From Candidatus Methanofastidiosum methylothiophilum (GTDB lineage Archaea > Methanobacteriota_B > Thermococci > Methanofastidiosales > Methanofastidiosaceae), in contig LNGD01000080.1 of the NCBI GenBank assembly GCA_001587675.1, positions 1 to 7,344 on the forward strand: DNA of 7,344 nucleotides, written 5' to 3'. The first letter of the stretch is position 1; every line of letters starts with the position of its first letter. A model generated the notes under the pieces. That model was not told the DNA's origin and made no database searches. It saw only the letters and a program-made list of their open reading frames with translations. Of the stretch, positions 5,122 through 7,344 are shown in pieces. The position numbers and the translations under genes are program-made.

Positions 5122-6861
5122 TTACTTAACTGTAACTGATTTTGCTAGATTTCTTGGCTTGTCTATTGGGAGACCTTTCTTCTTAGCAATGTAGTACGTT
5201 AGAAGTTGCCCTATTATAACTGCAAGTATCGAAAACTTACCATCATTTATTGTTATGTCCATCTTGAAATCAGAGTCCATCATATTAGCTATAGTAATAA
5301 CTTTGGCACCCCTAGCTTCAACTTCCTTAGCGTTCGAATACATATCAAAATCTTTCCCTGGTATTAAAGCAATAACAGGTGTCCCTGGCTCTATCAACGC
5401 AATAGTACCGTGCTTCAATTCTCCACCCATCATACCTTCAGCGTGTATGTAGGAGATCTCTTTGAGTTTCAATGCGATCTCTCTGGATGGAGGGTATGAA
5501 AGACCTCTACCTATTATGTATATATCCTTCTTTTCATATAGTTCATCGGCTAATCTTTTAATAGCTTCCTCGTTTTCCTTTATTACATAATCAATCTTGC
5601 TGGGTATTGTTTTCATATTAACAGAAAATCCAAGTAAATGTGATAAGTATAAAAGAGAGACAACTTGATTTGTAAATGTCTTAGTGGCGGCGACACAAAT
5701 TTCTGGACCTGCGTGAATTTCAAGAGAGATATCTGACATTCTCTGTATTGTTGAATGTGGAACATTAACAAGTGAAACAATTTTTGCCCCACGTTCTTTT
5801 GCCCATTTTGTGGCAGTTACAACGTCCATTGTCTCACCGCTTTGTGATATGGCAATAAATAAAGTATTTTTATCAACTAGCATAAAATTTTGGAATTCAC
5901 TTGCAATTAACGTATGCGCATTAATTCCTGCCCTATTTAAGAAGTAAACCCCTAGAAGAGATGCATAGTAAGAACTGCCTGCGGCTGTAAAAACAACTCT
6001 ATTAGATTTTTTAACAAGCTCGGCTATTTTATTTATCTTATCGTGTTGTTCGCCATCAAGAGAATTGATTAATCTTTGGGATGCAATTGGCTGTTCATGA
6101 ATTTCTTTTAGCATATAATGTGGGTAGTCCCGAACAGATTCTTCTTGTGGTATGACCCATGTGAAATCGTAAATTTCTTTTTTGATTTCTTTTCCATCAC
6201 AATTGTAAAAAGTATACATATCAGGATCAACTACAGCAAATTCTCCATCTTCAAAAAATATGGCCTTGTTGGTACTATCCGAAAATGCATAGATATCTGA
6301 TGCTAGATAAAATCTATCTCTTCCTATACCTAATACTAAAGGAGAATCCTTTTTAATTGCATAGATTTTATTAATTCCTTTCTCAATTACTAGGATTGCA
6401 TAGGTACCCTCGATTCTATTAATAAACGATTTAATAGCATCCATCATGTTTTTTGACTTCAGCTCTTCTTCAAGAAAATGAGAAATAACCTCCGAATCTG
6501 TTTCTGTAATAAATACATGACCTTTATTGATAAGTTCAGTCTTTAATTCTTGATAATTTTCTATAATCCCATTATGGACAGTAAAAATATTTTTCTTGCA
6601 GTCCCAATGAGGATGTGAGTTAGTTTTTGTAACTCCGCCATGAGTTGCCCATCTTGTATGAGAAATAGCACAAGACGTAGTGGAATCCTGTATCTGGTCA
6701 ATAAATTTTGAGATCTCACCTATTTCTTTTTCGACTTTACCTTCAAGTGTAGCGTATCCTACAGAGTCATAACCCCTATATTCAAGTCTTTTCAGTGACT
6801 TTAAGAGGTCATTCTTGATTGATATTTTGCCGTGATTTACGATACCAACGATTCCACACAT
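5122..6861 (-). CDS. glmS: Glutamine--fructose-6-phosphate aminotransferase (isomerizing)
   Basis: GlmS converts fructose 6-phosphate and glutamine to glucosamine 6-phosphate and glutamate, the entry step to UDP-GlcNAc for glycans and cell-surface polymers. The class II glutaminase domain occupies about 2-220: catalytic C2 (after Met removal), SHTRWATHG (67-75), HNGIIENY (96-103) with the oxyanion Asn-Gly, and D122. Two SIS sugar-isomerase domains follow (about 275-410 and 440-570), with ISQSGET (338-344), EICVAATKTFTNQ (387-399), and LKLKEISYIHAE (464-475), containing the isomerase lysine and glutamate (K465, E468), then H484, and the C-terminal PRNLAKSVTVK with K574. All expected catalytic residues are present. 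At 579 residues it is slightly shorter than the roughly 600-residue bacterial enzyme. The start is fixed by the need for Cys at position 2. There is no glmS ribozyme sign upstream; control is more likely at the promoter. Confidence 0.98.
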   Translation of the reverse strand: MCGIVGIVNHGKISIKNDLLKSLKRLEYRGYDSVGYATLEGKVEKEIGEISKFIDQIQDSTTSCAISHTRWATHGGVTKTNSHPHWDCKKNIFTVHNGIIENYQELKTELINKGHVFITETDSEVISHFLEEELKSKNMMDAIKSFINRIEGTYAILVIEKGINKIYAIKKDSPLVLGIGRDRFYLASDIYAFSDSTNKAIFFEDGEFAVVDPDMYTFYNCDGKEIKKEIYDFTWVIPQEESVRDYPHYMLKEIHEQPIASQRLINSLDGEQHDKINKIAELVKKSNRVVFTAAGSSYYASLLGVYFLNRAGINAHTLIASEFQNFMLVDKNTLFIAISQSGETMDVVTATKWAKERGAKIVSLVNVPHSTIQRMSDISLEIHAGPEICVAATKTFTNQVVSLLYLSHLLGFSVNMKTIPSKIDYVIKENEEAIKRLADELYEKKDIYIIGRGLSYPPSREIALKLKEISYIHAEGMMGGELKHGTIALIEPGTPVIALIPGKDFDMYSNAKEVEARGAKVITIANMMDSDFKMDITINDGKFSILAVIIGQLLTYYIAKKKGLPIDKPRNLAKSVTVK

Positions 6862-6890
6862 TAAACCACATCAATCAAGCCACAGTTAAC

Positions 6891-6899
6891 TATTTTAAA
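6891..6899 (-). promoter_or_regulatory. Putative TATA box of glmS
   Basis: TTTAAAATA on the minus strand, 30-38 nt upstream of the glmS ATG, predicts a start site near 6868 and a leader of only a few nucleotides without a clear Shine-Dalgarno sequence. A second similar AT-rich block (minus-strand TTTAAAATATAT, 6936-6925) lies further upstream and could be an alternative promoter with a longer leader. Confidence 0.45.
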
Positions 6900-6905
6900 G
6901 TTTCG

Positions 6906-6925
6906 GGTGAAACACTTATTTCGCC
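6906..6925. repeat. Inverted repeat upstream of the glmS promoter
   Basis: GGTGAAA (6906-6912) and TTTCGCC (6919-6925) form a 7-bp inverted repeat with one G-T wobble around a 6-nt spacer. A smaller TTTC/GAAA inverted repeat (6901-6912) overlaps it. It sits just upstream of the glmS TATA box, where a transcription factor could bind. No matching known operator is recognised. Confidence 0.35.
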
Positions 6926-7015
6926 ATATATTTTAAACGCCTATTTTTCTACTTAATCAAAAAAAAAGCTTAATTAGGCTCTATTCAATTTCTTGAGTTA
7001 TTAAAAGTCATAAAA

Positions 7016-7025
7016 CCTTTTAAAT
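7016..7025 (+). promoter_or_regulatory. Putative TATA box of the COG2187-like gene
   Basis: CCTTTTAAAT lies 22-31 nt upstream of the ATG at 7047, preceded by an A-rich BRE-like stretch. No Shine-Dalgarno sequence is present, so a leaderless mRNA is likely. Confidence 0.5.
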
Positions 7026-7046
7026 GTAAGGATTTCAATATATCCA

Positions 7047-7344
7047 ATGAACGAACACCTTAAATCGTTGATTGATGATAAAACTTTTAATGAGTCTATT
7101 GAAGAGATAAAAGAAACTCATATTTCTTATATTTTTCTTACAAAAAACTATGCCTATAAAATCAAAAAAGATGCAAAATATTCTTTTCTTGATTATTCAA
7201 CATTGGAAAAGAGAGAATTCTACTGCAGAGAAGAATTAAGAATAAATAAATTATTAAGTCCTGAAATGTATATCAAAGTTTCATCACTCACAGATAAAGA
7301 TGGTAGACTGACCCTATCAAACGATGGCCTCCCTTTAGAATATG
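7047..7344 (+). CDS. COG2187-type aminoglycoside-phosphotransferase-like kinase, N-terminal part
   Basis: An incomplete gene cut by the right edge; 99 codons are visible. The segment ETHISYIFLTKNYAYKIKKD (residues 23-42), then FLDYSTLEKREFYCREELRINKLLSP, matches from memory the N-terminus of COG2187 proteins, an aminoglycoside-phosphotransferase-like kinase fold whose YKIKK strand carries the presumed ATP-binding lysine. In many bacteria this family is fused to a C-terminal P-loop kinase domain (COG0645); whether that is so here lies beyond the window. The substrate is unknown and the name should not be taken to imply antibiotic resistance. The start is the first ATG, at good spacing from a TATA box. 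The gene is divergent from glmS across a 185-bp region. Confidence 0.82.
   Translation, partial: MNEHLKSLIDDKTFNESIEEIKETHISYIFLTKNYAYKIKKDAKYSFLDYSTLEKREFYCREELRINKLLSPEMYIKVSSLTDKDGRLTLSNDGLPLEY

Noticed and set aside
5121..5136. Short inverted repeat GTTAC/GTAAC between the convergent PUA and glmS stops
   Set aside because: It could be a bidirectional terminator, but the 5-bp stem is weak, it overlaps glmS codons, and no strong T-run follows in either direction.
6862..6930. glmS ribozyme or riboswitch upstream of glmS
   Set aside because: The glmS ribozyme is a bacterial (mainly Firmicutes) element of about 150 nt; the predicted leader here is only a few bases and no matching structure was seen.
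6959..6967. Run of nine A residues (T-run on the minus strand)
   Set aside because: As a minus-strand terminator it has no visible gene to serve, since it lies upstream of the glmS promoter and the gene on its right runs on the plus strand.
1..7344. CRISPR array, insertion sequence, defence island or toxin-antitoxin pair
   Set aside because: No regularly spaced direct repeats, terminal inverted repeats, transposase motifs or recognised defence domains were found; gene content is mostly housekeeping.

Overview
The window reads as a strongly AT-rich archaeal chromosome segment, most likely from a euryarchaeon. The evidence is a gene for an archaeal Sm-like protein (LSm/SmAP), directly followed by ribosomal protein L37e (absent from bacteria), a Tma20/MCT-1-type PUA protein, an MJ1316/DUF504 protein, and TATA boxes about 22-34 nt upstream of start codons, several with no room for a leader. 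A low-GC methanogen-like lineage is possible, but I cannot name a genus from sequence alone.

Layout, left to right. At the left edge is a probable 5' fragment of a minus-strand gene (1-32), divergent from a complete DEAD-box RNA helicase (78-1307, +). Next comes a CmoA-like class I SAM methyltransferase (1360-2043, +). It is tail-to-tail with a small MJ1316/DUF504 protein (2046-2321, -), which is divergent from a voltage-sensor potassium channel (2403-3113, +). The channel ends 2 bp from the 3' end of a minus-strand tRNA-Ala(GGC) (3116-3187). A compact minus-strand operon follows, in transcription order LSm (TTG start) - L37e - TOPRIM/coiled-coil protein, with a 1-nt gap and then an ATGA overlap. 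Divergent from it is the PUA protein (4624-5121, +), whose stop codon directly abuts the stop of glmS (5122-6861, -). Divergent from glmS is the truncated start of a COG2187-type kinase-like protein (7047-7344, +).

Most genes are housekeeping. A theme of RNA biology runs through the window: helicase, possible tRNA/RNA-type methyltransferase, a proposed RNA cyclic-end recognition domain, tRNA, LSm, L37e, PUA, and a TOPRIM protein locked into the LSm-L37e operon. The potassium channel, glmS (amino-sugar synthesis) and the COG2187 protein do not fit that theme. The least understood parts are the TOPRIM/coiled-coil protein coupled to L37e, the DUF504 protein, and the truncated kinase-like gene. 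I see no mobile element, CRISPR array or clear sign of horizontal transfer. No stretch longer than 300 bases lacks a gene; the longest (6862-7046) holds two divergent promoters and an inverted repeat.
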